NCBI RefSeq assembly: GCF_023093595.1
Contig: NZ_JALLIK010000087.1
Span: 1-51,945, forward strand
DNA length: 51,945 nt
Source: Thauera aromatica_A
Lineage (GTDB): Bacteria; Pseudomonadota; Gammaproteobacteria; Burkholderiales; Rhodocyclaceae
Reading direction: 5' to 3'
The stretch's first letter is position 1. Each line of letters starts with the position of its first letter. The notes under the pieces were generated by a model. The model saw nothing but the letters and a program-made list of their open reading frames with translations, did not search any database and was not told the origin of the DNA. Shown piece after piece: positions 1 to 8,627 of the stretch. The position numbers and the translations under genes are program-made.

Positions 1-131
1 AAGAGTAGACGCGTTTTTTGCAAGGTTTACAAGCGCTTCGCGTAAGTCATTGAAGGTCAACGATTATTTCAGCCGGCGCTCTGGTGGGGCAGAGTTGTGT
101 ATAACGAGATGGTCTGAACCTGATCCCGGAG

Positions 132-707
132 ATGGTGGAAACCTCTCCCGGCCACAAAGGCGGTGCCTTGAAGTACGAGCGGGTTAAACGCCACTTGCGC
201 AATACCTTGCGGCAGAACAGTGCGCCGGTGGTCACGACCTTGTTTGATCTGTATCGCCTGGACAGCGGCTTTCCTGGGTTCGATGCTTCACAGGCACAGC
301 CCGACTTGCCACGACGATTGGATATGCTGAAACAAGCGCTGCATGCCGATGTGGTGGCTGAGGCCGGATGCCAGCCGAACCGATTCATCCCCTACATCCA
401 GCCTTATGAGTTCGAGGCACTACTGTTCAGCGACGTGCCCACATTGACGCGTGTCGAGCCGGGTTGGCTGGCGGCAAGCGATGCACTGGCGGCGGCACGT
501 GCAGCCGCCGAGTCGCCCGAACACATCAACGACCGACCAGAAACCAAACCTGCTGCGCATCTGGAGCGCGAATTGAACAACCCCAGTTATCGCAAGCGCA
601 GGCATGGCCCCATCGTTGCCCAGAAGATTGGGCTGGCCAAGATTGAGGCCGAGTGTGCGTTCTTTGCTGCATGGCTGGCACAAATCAGGGAGTTGGCGCA
701 GCCATGA
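132..707 (+). CDS. DUF4276 family protein, N-terminus apparently missing
   Basis: The 191-residue product matches the body of DUF4276 proteins: a GHKGG segment at residues 7-11, then KYERVK, a stretch of the type VVTTLFDLYRL, and FEALLFSD further on. Family members normally begin with about 40 residues containing a VEGQTE motif, and this frame has a stop at 102-104 just upstream, so the start at 132 gives a truncated protein. In another frame, positions 46-60 read VIEGQ, at about the right distance for the lost motif; this suggests a frameshift or decay but is weak. The stop overlaps the hsdR start (ATGA at 704-707), so the two are translationally coupled. DUF4276 genes often pair with an AAA ATPase gene, which would lie off the left edge. 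The molecular function is not established. Confidence 0.6.
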   Translation: MVETSPGHKGGALKYERVKRHLRNTLRQNSAPVVTTLFDLYRLDSGFPGFDASQAQPDLPRRLDMLKQALHADVVAEAGCQPNRFIPYIQPYEFEALLFSDVPTLTRVEPGWLAASDALAAARAAAESPEHINDRPETKPAAHLERELNNPSYRKRRHGPIVAQKIGLAKIEAECAFFAAWLAQIRELAQP

Positions 708-3700
708 TGAACGAACAACAACTCGAAGATCTGTGCATTGGCTGGTTTCAGGAAACCGGCTGGCAGTTTGTGCATGGACCGGACATTGCGCCTGACGGTA
801 CAAATCCGGAGCGGGCCGATTACCGGCAGGTGATCCTGCGCGACCGATTGCTGGCGGCCCTGGCCCGGATCAATCCGCACATTCCTGCCACTGCGCTAGA
901 GCAGGCAGTACACGTTATACAGACCATCAGCGAGCCGCAGGCCGTGGTGCGCAACCGCAGCTTTCACCGGCTGCTGCTCTCGGGTGTGGCTGTGGAGTTC
1001 TCGGTAGGGGATGAAAAGAAAACCGATCTGGTGCACCTGATCGATTTCGCCAACCCGCAGCACAACGAGTTTCTGGTCATCAACCAATTGACGGTTACCG
1101 GCACCAAACAGCCTCGGCGGCCTGACCTGGTGGCCTTCATCAATGGCCTGCCAATGGCAGTGATCGAGCTGAAGAACCCGTCCAACGAGCAGACTGACGT
1201 CTGGGATGCTTTCAACCAACTGCAAACCTATAAGGACGAAATCAGCGACCTCTTCAACAGCAATGAAGCTCTGGTGGTCAGTGATGGCTGGACGGCACGT
1301 GTGGGGTCGCTCACAGCCAATGCCGAGCGAATGTTGCCCTGGCGCACCATCGCCAACGAAGATGATCGCCCCCGCCTGCAACTGGAGCTGGAAACTGTGG
1401 TGCGCGGTTTTTTTTCGCCGGAGCTATTTCTCGATTACATCCGTCACTTCGTGCTGTTTGAGCAGGATGGCGATGCGGTGATCAAGAAGATCGCGGGCTA
1501 TCACCAGTTCCATGCCGTGCGTGAGGCAGTGCGCGCCACGGTGATCGCGGCGAGTTCGCCTGACAAGGGCTTGCTGGAGGTGCGGGAAGAACGCGCCACC
1601 TATGGCAAAGAAGTGAAGCCAGGCTCGCGCAAGGCCGGTGTGGTATGGCACACGCAGGGTTCGGGCAAGAGCATCACCATGGCCTGCTACGCGGGCAAGC
1701 TGCTGCAACAGCCGGAGATGAAGAACCCCACGTTGGTGGTGGTGACGGACCGTAACGATCTGGATGGCCAGTTGTTTGCCACCTTCTGCGCCGCCGGTGA
1801 CTTGCTCAAGACCACGCCATTACAGGCGGGCAGCCGCGATGAGCTACGCGAGATGCTGGCCTCGCGTCAGGCGGGCGGCATCATCTTCACCACAGTGCAG
1901 AAATTCGCGCTGCTGGACGAGGAAGAAGAGCATCCTTTGTTGTCCGACCGATCCAATATCGTGGTCATCTCGGACGAAGCACACCGCAGCCAGTACGGCA
2001 CCAAGGGACGTTTCGATGAGAAGGCTGGCAAGTATGTGTTCGGCTATGCCAAGCACCTGTGCGATGCACTGAAAAATGCCACCTTCATCGGCTTCACCGG
2101 CACACCGATTGCCCTGGAGGATAAGGACACGCGTGCGGTGTTTGGCGACTACGTCAGCATTTACGACATTCAGGATGCTGTGGACGATGGCGCGACGGTG
2201 CCGATCTACTACGAGAGCCGCCTGGCCAAGCTCGATGTGAAGCAGGCCGAGATCGACGCGCTTAACGAGCAGGTCGACGAGGTGGTGGAAGACGAAGAGG
2301 ACATCGCCAGCCGCGAAAAGACCAAGAGCGAATGGGCCGCTTTGGAAAAGCTGGTGGGTGCCGAGCCGCGTCTGGCACAAGTGGCAAAGGATTTGGTCGA
2401 GCACTTCGAAACCCGCAGCGCAACACTGGATGGCAAGGCCATGATCGTGTGCATGAGCCGCGACATCTGTGCCCAGCTTTACAAGGCTATCGTCACCTTG
2501 CGGACAGACTGGCACGACGACGATCCGGAAAGTGGCGTCATCAAGGTAGTGATGACCGGTTCGGCGGCTGACAAGGAATTGCTGCAACAGCACTTGTACA
2601 GCAAGCAGGTGAAAAAGCGACTGGAGAAGCGTTTCAAGGATGCCAAGGACCCGCTAAAGCTGGTGATCGTCCGCGACATGTGGCTGACCGGCTTTGATGC
2701 GCCGTGCTGCCACACCATGTATGTGGACAAGCCCATGAAGGGCCACAACCTGATGCAGGCTATCGCACGGGTGAACCGGGTGTTCAAGAACAAACCGGGC
2801 GGCCTCGTGGTGGACTACATCGGCATCGCCAACGAACTGAAGGCCGCACTCAAGACCTACACCGAAGCCAAGGGCAAAGGTGACCCCACGCACAACGCCG
2901 CCGAAGCGCTGGCTGTGTTGCTCGAGAAGATGGACATCGTGCGCGGCATGATGCACGGCTGCGACTACAGCGGTTTTGAAACCAAGGCGGCGGCCTTGTT
3001 GGTGCCCTGTGCCAACCATCTGCTGGGTTTGAAGGATGGCAAGCAGCGCTTTCTGGATACGATGGTGGCTGTAGCCAAGGCTTATTCACTGTGCGGCACG
3101 TTGGACGAGGCCGCTGCGCTGCGCAAGGAGATCGCTTTCTTCTCGGCCATCAAGGCGGCCATCACCAAGTTCACCACGGTGGACAAGAAACGATCTTCTG
3201 ATGAGAAAAACAGTGCGCTGAAGCAGATCCTGGACAACGCCATCGTTGCCGATGGTGTGGCCGACATTTTTGCGCTGGCGGGGCTCGACAAGCCGAACAT
3301 TGGTCTGCTGTCGGATGAGTTCCTTGAAGACGTGCGCCAGATGGAAAGCCGCAATCTGGCCGTGGAATTGCTGGAAAAACTGCTGCGCGATGAGATCAAG
3401 GCACGAGCACGCAACAACGTAGTGCAGGAGAAGAAATACGGTGACCGTCTGCTGGAGACCCTGCGCAAGTATCACAACCGTGCCATTGAGACGGCCCAGG
3501 TCATCGAAGAGTTGATCCAGATGGCCAAGGAGTTCCAGACCGTGCTGGAGCGCGAAGCCGCACTGGGTCTTGGGCAGGATGAAATTGCCTTTTACGATGC
3601 GTTGGCCAACAACGAGAGCGCGGTGCGCGAGTTGGGTGACGACACGCTGAAGAAGATCGCGATTGAAATCACGGAGAAGCTCCGCGCCAGTACGACGGTG

Positions 3701-3853
3701 GACTGGCAGGTGCGCGAAAGTGTGCGGGCGCGACTGCGGATTTTGGTGCGGCGCTGCCTGCAAAAGTGGAAGTATCCACCAGACAAACAGCCTGACGCGG
3801 TCGAGTTGGTGTTGCAGCAAGCAGAATCGCTTTCGCATAAGTGGTCCACCTGA
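704..3853 (+). CDS. hsdR: Type I restriction endonuclease, R (motor and nuclease) subunit
   Basis: The 1049-residue HsdR subunit translocates DNA with ATP and cleaves it, working with HsdM and HsdS, neither of which is in the window. The nuclease domain is N-terminal, with a PD pair at residues 140-141 and E155-x-K157 (PD-(D/E)XK). The SF2 motor follows: Walker A GSGKS near 318-322, the DEAH box near 424, FTGTP near 464, and motif VI QAIARVNR near 683-690. A helical C-terminal region binds the rest of the complex. I chose the ATG at 704 rather than an in-frame ATG at 653, because 704 overlaps the DUF4276 stop by 4 nt and fits the usual HsdR N-terminus. Length and motifs are intact. GC looks lower than in nagZ and uvrC, which fits an acquired island whose right junction lies between 3854 and 3911. 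Confidence 0.93.
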   Translation: MMNEQQLEDLCIGWFQETGWQFVHGPDIAPDGTNPERADYRQVILRDRLLAALARINPHIPATALEQAVHVIQTISEPQAVVRNRSFHRLLLSGVAVEFSVGDEKKTDLVHLIDFANPQHNEFLVINQLTVTGTKQPRRPDLVAFINGLPMAVIELKNPSNEQTDVWDAFNQLQTYKDEISDLFNSNEALVVSDGWTARVGSLTANAERMLPWRTIANEDDRPRLQLELETVVRGFFSPELFLDYIRHFVLFEQDGDAVIKKIAGYHQFHAVREAVRATVIAASSPDKGLLEVREERATYGKEVKPGSRKAGVVWHTQGSGKSITMACYAGKLLQQPEMKNPTLVVVTDRNDLDGQLFATFCAAGDLLKTTPLQAGSRDELREMLASRQAGGIIFTTVQKFALLDEEEEHPLLSDRSNIVVISDEAHRSQYGTKGRFDEKAGKYVFGYAKHLCDALKNATFIGFTGTPIALEDKDTRAVFGDYVSIYDIQDAVDDGATVPIYYESRLAKLDVKQAEIDALNEQVDEVVEDEEDIASREKTKSEWAALEKLVGAEPRLAQVAKDLVEHFETRSATLDGKAMIVCMSRDICAQLYKAIVTLRTDWHDDDPESGVIKVVMTGSAADKELLQQHLYSKQVKKRLEKRFKDAKDPLKLVIVRDMWLTGFDAPCCHTMYVDKPMKGHNLMQAIARVNRVFKNKPGGLVVDYIGIANELKAALKTYTEAKGKGDPTHNAAEALAVLLEKMDIVRGMMHGCDYSGFETKAAALLVPCANHLLGLKDGKQRFLDTMVAVAKAYSLCGTLDEAAALRKEIAFFSAIKAAITKFTTVDKKRSSDEKNSALKQILDNAIVADGVADIFALAGLDKPNIGLLSDEFLEDVRQMESRNLAVELLEKLLRDEIKARARNNVVQEKKYGDRLLETLRKYHNRAIETAQVIEELIQMAKEFQTVLEREAALGLGQDEIAFYDALANNESAVRELGDDTLKKIAIEITEKLRASTTVDWQVRESVRARLRILVRRCLQKWKYPPDKQPDAVELVLQQAESLSHKWST

Positions 3854-3911
3854 CCCGATGGACAGACTACGTTCGAGTTTGCCGAAGCCCGCTACCAGAG
3901 AAGTTTGACCA

Positions 3912-5057
3912 ATGAGCAATCCATTCTTCCGCCCTCGCGGTCCCGTCATGATCGACGTCGCCGCTACCGCCCTCACCGACGAGGAGCGCGCGCGCCTGCG
4001 CGACCCGCGGGTCGGCGGGGTGATCCTGTTCGCGCGCAACTTCACCGGCTCCGCACAGCTTGCCGCGCTCACCGCCGAGATCCGCGTGCTGCGCGACCCC
4101 GCCCTGATCATCGCCGTAGACCACGAAGGGGGCCGGGTGCAGCGCTTTCGCGACGACGGCTTCACCCGCCTGCCGGCGATGCGCAGCCTCGGCGCGCTGT
4201 GGGCGCAGGACCCGCACACAGCCCTCGAGGCGGCGCGTGCCACCGGCTTCGTGCTCGCCGCCGAGCTGCGCGCCCATGGCGTGGATCTGAGCTTCGCCCC
4301 GGTGCTCGATCTCGACTACGGCGTCTGCGGCGCGATCGGCAACCGCGCCTTCCACCGCGACCCGCAGGCGGTCGCCGCGCTCGCCCAGGCGCTGGTCGCC
4401 GGCATGGCGGAGGCGGGCATGGGCGCGGTCGGCAAGCACTTCCCCGGCCACGGCGGCGTCGAGGCCGACTCCCACCACGACGTGCCGGTCGATGAGCGCG
4501 ACTTCGACACCCTGTGGGCGGAAGACATCGCCCCTTACCGCCACCACCTCGGCCGCCAGCTCGCCGGCGTGATGCCCGCGCACGTGATCTACCCGAACGC
4601 CGACCCCGGTCCCGAACCGCAACCGGCCGGTTTCTCGCTGTTCTGGTTGAAGAACGTGCTGCGCGGCCGCCTCGGTTTCCAGGGCGTGATCTTCAGCGAC
4701 GACCTCAACATGGAAGGCGCCCGTGTCGCCGGCGACATCGTCGGCCGCGCGCAAGCAGCCTGGGCCGCCGGCTGCGACATGCTGCTGGTGTGCAACCGCC
4801 CCGACCTTGCCGCCGAACTGCTCGAGCGCTGGGCGCCGGAGCCCGATGCGGACAATCTCGCCCGCCTCGCGGCGATCGTCCCGACCACCCCACGTCCCGC
4901 CTGGCTCGCCGCCCCCTTCGCCCTCGAACTGCACGCCGCCTACGTCCAGGCGCGCGAGCGCGTCGCCGCCATCCCTGACGACACGGGCGCCGCGCCCGCG
5001 ATGACCGCCGCCACCATCGGCGAGCAACGCACAGAAGTCCTGAGCAAACGCGGATAA
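3912..5057 (+). CDS. nagZ: Beta-N-acetylhexosaminidase (glycoside hydrolase family 3)
   Basis: This cytoplasmic enzyme removes N-acetylglucosamine from anhydromuropeptides during peptidoglycan recycling. The 381-residue product has the family signature KHFPGHG at 175-181, followed by the SHHD segment near 187-190 that supplies the catalytic histidine of NagZ enzymes. FSDDLNM at 261-267 holds the nucleophilic aspartate. The substrate-binding VDHEGGRVQR lies near 69-78. The ATG at 3912 is preferred over 3948, which would remove the conserved lead into VMIDVA. In related genomes nagZ usually follows acpS; here the restriction gene hsdR precedes it by 58 bp, suggesting that foreign DNA was inserted at this spot. 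Confidence 0.95.
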   Translation: MSNPFFRPRGPVMIDVAATALTDEERARLRDPRVGGVILFARNFTGSAQLAALTAEIRVLRDPALIIAVDHEGGRVQRFRDDGFTRLPAMRSLGALWAQDPHTALEAARATGFVLAAELRAHGVDLSFAPVLDLDYGVCGAIGNRAFHRDPQAVAALAQALVAGMAEAGMGAVGKHFPGHGGVEADSHHDVPVDERDFDTLWAEDIAPYRHHLGRQLAGVMPAHVIYPNADPGPEPQPAGFSLFWLKNVLRGRLGFQGVIFSDDLNMEGARVAGDIVGRAQAAWAAGCDMLLVCNRPDLAAELLERWAPEPDADNLARLAAIVPTTPRPAWLAAPFALELHAAYVQARERVAAIPDDTGAAPAMTAATIGEQRTEVLSKRG

Positions 5058-5156
5058 TCACGAACCGAACAGAACTTTCCCCGGCAACGATTCCCGGACC
5101 CATGGCATCGATGCCCGACCAGCCGTCGAGTACCGACAGCGCTGGAGTGGATGCGG

Positions 5157-5230
5157 GGCGTTCCTGGAAGGGGCGAGGACTGTCTGAGCGAGCGGCGCGA
5201 GCGAGTTTCGCAGCCCATGGAAGGAATGCC
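5157..5230. repeat. REP-like imperfect palindrome between nagZ and uvrC
   Basis: The ends are imperfect inverted repeats: GGCGTTCCTGGAAGGG on the left, and the complement of GGCATTCCTTCCATGGG on the right. Between them is a purine- and GAGCGAGCG-rich core around GAGGACTGTCTGAGCGAGCG. From memory this resembles extragenic palindromes that are dispersed in many proteobacterial genomes. Copy number cannot be judged from one window. A short open frame crosses it, but I see no coding signature. Confidence 0.4.
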
Positions 5231-5331
5231 TCGTGTCCGCTCCAGGCAGGAGAGGGTGTTAACCCGCCGTAACGTGTCCGGCGCGCTCGTCACACAACGC
5301 GAGGCGCCACAAGCAGCCAACGAGCAAGCGC

Positions 5332-7152
5332 ATGTCCGACCCGAAGAATGAGCACGCCGCCTTCGACCCCAAGCCCTTCCTGCGCACCCTCACCGAGGAG
5401 CCCGGCGTCTACCGCATGATCGGCGCCGAGGACAAGGTGCTCTATGTCGGCAAGGCGAAGAACCTCAAGCGCCGCGTCTCGAGCTACTTCCAGAAGACGC
5501 TCTCGAGCCCGCGCATCGCCATGATGGTGGCGCAGATCGTGCGCGTCGACGTCACCGCCACGCGCTCCGAGGCCGAGGCCCTGATCCTCGAGAACAACCT
5601 CATCAAGAGCCTCGCGCCGCGCTACAACATCCTCTTCCGCGACGACAAGACCTACCCCTACATCGAGCTCTCCGCCGACGCCTTCCCGCGTCTCGCCTAC
5701 CACCGCGGCGCCTTCGCCAAGGGCGCACGCTACTTCGGCCCCTTCCCCAACGCCTACGCGGTGCGCGAAAGCATCCACCTGTTGCAGAAGACCTTCCAGC
5801 TGCGCACCTGCGAGGACAGCGTCTTCGCCAACCGCTCGCGCCCCTGCCTGCTGCACCAGATCAAGCGCTGCACCGCGCCCTGCGTGGGGCTCATCGGCGC
5901 CGACGACTACGCCGCCGACGTCAAGCTCGCCACCCGCTTCCTCGACGGCCAGGCCAACGAAGTCATCGACGACCTTACCGCGCGCATGAACGCCGCCGCC
6001 GAGCGCCTCGCCTTCGAGGACGCCGCCGCCTGCCGCGACCAGGTGCGCGTGCTGCAGGCCGTGCTCCACCGCCAGTTCGTCGACAGCCGCAAGGACGAGG
6101 ACGTCGACATCCTCGCCGCGGTCGAGGCCGACGGCCTCGTCTGCGTCAACATCGCCATGGTGCGCGGTGGCCGTCACCTCGGCGACCGCCCGCAGTTCCC
6201 CAGCGGCGCGGCGGTGTCGGGCGCGGCCGACAGCCTGCTCGCCTTCGTCGAACAGCACTACAGCCAGCACCCGATGCCGGCGCGCATCCTGGTGAACCTG
6301 CCGCCCGAGCCGCTGCGCGAGACCCTGGCCGAACTCGCCGAGCGTCCGCCCGGCGTCGTCGCGCCGCGCTTCGCCGCCGAGAAGGCGTGGATGGAGATGG
6401 CGGAAAAGAACGCCCGCCTCGCCATCCAGGCGCGCGCGCGCGACACCGGCCGCATCGAACAGCGCCTCGAGGCGCTGCGCGAGGCCCTCGGCCTGGAGGA
6501 GGCGCCGCAGCGCATCGAGTGCTTCGACATCAGCCACACCCTGGGCGAGGCCACCGTGGCCTCCTGCGTCGTCTGCGAAGCCGGGGCGATGAAGCGCGCC
6601 GAATACCGCCGCTACAACATCGCCGGCATCACCCCGGGCGACGACTTCGCCGCGATGCGCCAGGCGCTCGAGCGGCGCTACGGCAAGGTCGCCGCGGGCG
6701 AGGGCCTGTGTCCCGACCTGATCCTGATCGACGGCGGCAAGGGCCAGGTCAGCGCGGCGCGCGCGATCCTCGCCGAAGTCGGGCTGGAGGCGGTGGCGAT
6801 GGTCGGCGTGGCCAAGGGCGAGGGGCGCAAGGCCGGGCTGGAGACGCTGATCTTCCCCGACGGCCGCGAGGGCCTGGCGCTCGGCGGCGAGTCGGCGGCG
6901 CTGCACCTGATCGTCGAGATCCGCGACGAGGCCCACCGCTTCGCCATCACCGGCCACCGCGCCCGCCGCGGCAAGGCGCGCGTGGGCTCGAAGCTGGAGG
7001 ACATCCCCGGCGTCGGCCCCGCGCGCCGGCGCAAGCTGCTCGCCGCCTTCGGCGGCCTGGACGGCGTGCGCGAGGCCACCGTCCAGGACCTGTGCCGCGT
7101 CGACGGCGTGAGCCGCAAGCTCGCCGAGCAGATCCACGCCGCGCTGCGCTGA
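5332..7152 (+). CDS. uvrC: UvrABC excinuclease subunit C
   Basis: UvrC makes the two incisions around a lesion in nucleotide excision repair after UvrB is loaded. The 606-residue product has the full order of domains. The N-terminal GIY-YIG nuclease holds PGVYRM and LYVGKAKNLKRR in its first 50 residues. A UVR motif lies in the AAERLAFEDAAACRDQ region near 222-237. The RNase H-like C-terminal nuclease begins around CFDISHTLGE, and a tandem helix-hairpin-helix closes the protein (DIPGVGPARRRKLL, then VDGVSRKLAEQI). uvrC and pgsA are often neighbours in proteobacteria; here they are 10.7 kb apart with unrelated genes between. The 274-bp gap to nagZ argues for a separate promoter, but I see no convincing hexamers. 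Confidence 0.97.
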   Translation: MSDPKNEHAAFDPKPFLRTLTEEPGVYRMIGAEDKVLYVGKAKNLKRRVSSYFQKTLSSPRIAMMVAQIVRVDVTATRSEAEALILENNLIKSLAPRYNILFRDDKTYPYIELSADAFPRLAYHRGAFAKGARYFGPFPNAYAVRESIHLLQKTFQLRTCEDSVFANRSRPCLLHQIKRCTAPCVGLIGADDYAADVKLATRFLDGQANEVIDDLTARMNAAAERLAFEDAAACRDQVRVLQAVLHRQFVDSRKDEDVDILAAVEADGLVCVNIAMVRGGRHLGDRPQFPSGAAVSGAADSLLAFVEQHYSQHPMPARILVNLPPEPLRETLAELAERPPGVVAPRFAAEKAWMEMAEKNARLAIQARARDTGRIEQRLEALREALGLEEAPQRIECFDISHTLGEATVASCVVCEAGAMKRAEYRRYNIAGITPGDDFAAMRQALERRYGKVAAGEGLCPDLILIDGGKGQVSAARAILAEVGLEAVAMVGVAKGEGRKAGLETLIFPDGREGLALGGESAALHLIVEIRDEAHRFAITGHRARRGKARVGSKLEDIPGVGPARRRKLLAAFGGLDGVREATVQDLCRVDGVSRKLAEQIHAALR

Positions 7153-7161
7153 ATCACCGCT

Positions 7162-7338
7162 GATCGGGGCTTCTGCCGTAAGTGCGGTAGTCATCTGTTC
7201 TACCGGCTGAAGAAGGGACCGCACTACGTGCTGGCGGTGGGACTGTTCGACGACATCAAGCGCTGGGCGCTGAAGCAGGTGCTGCTCGGCGGGCTGTTGC
7301 GCCGCGGCGACGCGGTCGTCTGCGGGCGGGGGCGCTGA
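7162..7338 (+). pseudogene. Remnant of a glutathione-dependent formaldehyde-activating (GFA/CENP-V) family gene
   Basis: Directly after uvrC, in the same frame, a 58-codon stretch with no start codon reads RGFCRKCGSHLFYRL and then PHYVLAVGLFDD. This is the C-terminal zinc-binding part of GFA-family proteins: CxxC followed by the H/Y-rich strand and a GLFDD ending. The 20-odd codons after it do not look like this family. No 5' portion remains. I read it as a deletion relic from the same event that separated uvrC from its usual neighbour; that link is inference. Confidence 0.55.
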
Positions 7339-7369
7339 TCCCGTTCGACTTGCATCTATACTCGCCCCC

Positions 7370-8536
7370 ATGCGCCTGCCCGTCATACCGACCATCGTTT
7401 TTGCCCAGCTCTTCGGCGGGTCGCTGTGGTTCTCGGCCAACGGCGTGGGCGAGGCGCTGATGCGCGTGTGGAGCATCGGGCCGGCCGAGATCGGGCAGCT
7501 GACCAACGCCGTGCAGCTGGGCTTCATCCTCGGCACCCTGGGGTTTGCACTCACCGGGCTCGCCGACCGCTTCGCCGCCAGCCGCATCTTCGCCGTCTGC
7601 GCGGTGATCGGCGCCGCGGCCAATGCGGCCTTCGCCTTCCTCGCCGACGGCATGGCCAGCGCGCTGGTGCTGCGTTTTATGGTGGGGCTGAGTCTGGCGG
7701 GCGTGTACCCGCTGGGAATGAAGCTGGTGGTGAGCTGGGTGCCCGAGCGCGCCGGCCATGCCCTGGCGCTGCTGGTGGGCATGCTCACGCTGGGCACGGC
7801 ACTGCCGCACGGCCTGAAGCTCGCCGGCGGCGCGGCGTGGCAGGCGGTGTTGCTGGGTTCGTCGGTGCTGGCGCTGCTGGCGGCGGCGATGATCCTCAGG
7901 CTCGGCGACGGGCCGCATCTGCGCCCTCGTGAGGGCGCGCCGGCCCTGCGCATGGGGGCGGTGCTGACGGCGTTCCGCATCCCGGTGTTCCGCGCCTCGG
8001 CGCTGGGCTACTTCGGCCACATGTGGGAGCTCTACGCCGTGTGGACGCTGGTGCCGCTGCTGGTGGCAGGGTCGTCGCTGGTCGCGCTCGCGCCGGTGTC
8101 CGCCCTGAGCTTCGTGATCATCGGCATCGGCGCGCTGGGCTGCTTTGCCGGGGGCGCGATCAGCCGCCGCACCGGCAGTGCGCCGGTGGCCGCGGTGGCG
8201 CTGGCCATCTCGGGGGTGTGCTGCGCGCTGTTCCCGCTGGTGGCCGATGCGTCGCCGGCGTGGCTGTTGGCCTTTTTCCTGCTGTGGGGACTCAGCGTGC
8301 CGGCCGACTCGCCCCAGTTCTCGGCCATGTCCGCACGCGCCTGCCCGCCGGAGATCGTCGGCAGCGCGCTGGCGCTGCAAAATGCCATCGGCTTCGCGCT
8401 GACCATCGTGTCGATTTCATGGGGTACTGCGATGGTGGCCGACTGGGGGCCGAAGGTGTCGTGGCTGCTGCTGCCGGGGCCAGTGCTAGGGGTGATCGCC
8501 TTGCTGCCGCTGCTGCGGGGGCGGGTGGCGGGTTGA
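7370..8536 (+). CDS. Major facilitator superfamily transporter
   Basis: The 388-residue product is almost wholly hydrophobic, with about twelve membrane segments. It has an MFS motif-A-like loop between segments 2 and 3 (GLADRFAASR, near residues 64-73). The start is inner-membrane-like: a short MRLPVIPTIVF lead directly into the first segment. The substrate cannot be told from the sequence. A TATACT at about 7358-7363 could serve as a -10 element, placing the start of transcription very near the ATG. It stands alone, between a pseudogene and a convergent hydrolase gene. Confidence 0.85.
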   Translation: MRLPVIPTIVFAQLFGGSLWFSANGVGEALMRVWSIGPAEIGQLTNAVQLGFILGTLGFALTGLADRFAASRIFAVCAVIGAAANAAFAFLADGMASALVLRFMVGLSLAGVYPLGMKLVVSWVPERAGHALALLVGMLTLGTALPHGLKLAGGAAWQAVLLGSSVLALLAAAMILRLGDGPHLRPREGAPALRMGAVLTAFRIPVFRASALGYFGHMWELYAVWTLVPLLVAGSSLVALAPVSALSFVIIGIGALGCFAGGAISRRTGSAPVAAVALAISGVCCALFPLVADASPAWLLAFFLLWGLSVPADSPQFSAMSARACPPEIVGSALALQNAIGFALTIVSISWGTAMVADWGPKVSWLLLPGPVLGVIALLPLLRGRVAG

Positions 8537-8627
8537 GTTGGTTTGCCGCATGGCCTGTGGGCAGAGGCGGTGTCCATGCCATGGAGAATCGTGGTCTGTC
8601 ACGCTTTTGACCGCTTTTCATACGCGA

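Noticed and set aside
5290..7980. An 896-codon open frame on the minus strand opposite uvrC and the MFS gene.
   Set aside because: It mirrors the coding strand of uvrC, is full of low-complexity AHAVDAA-type sequence, and has no domain; it comes from high GC at third positions.
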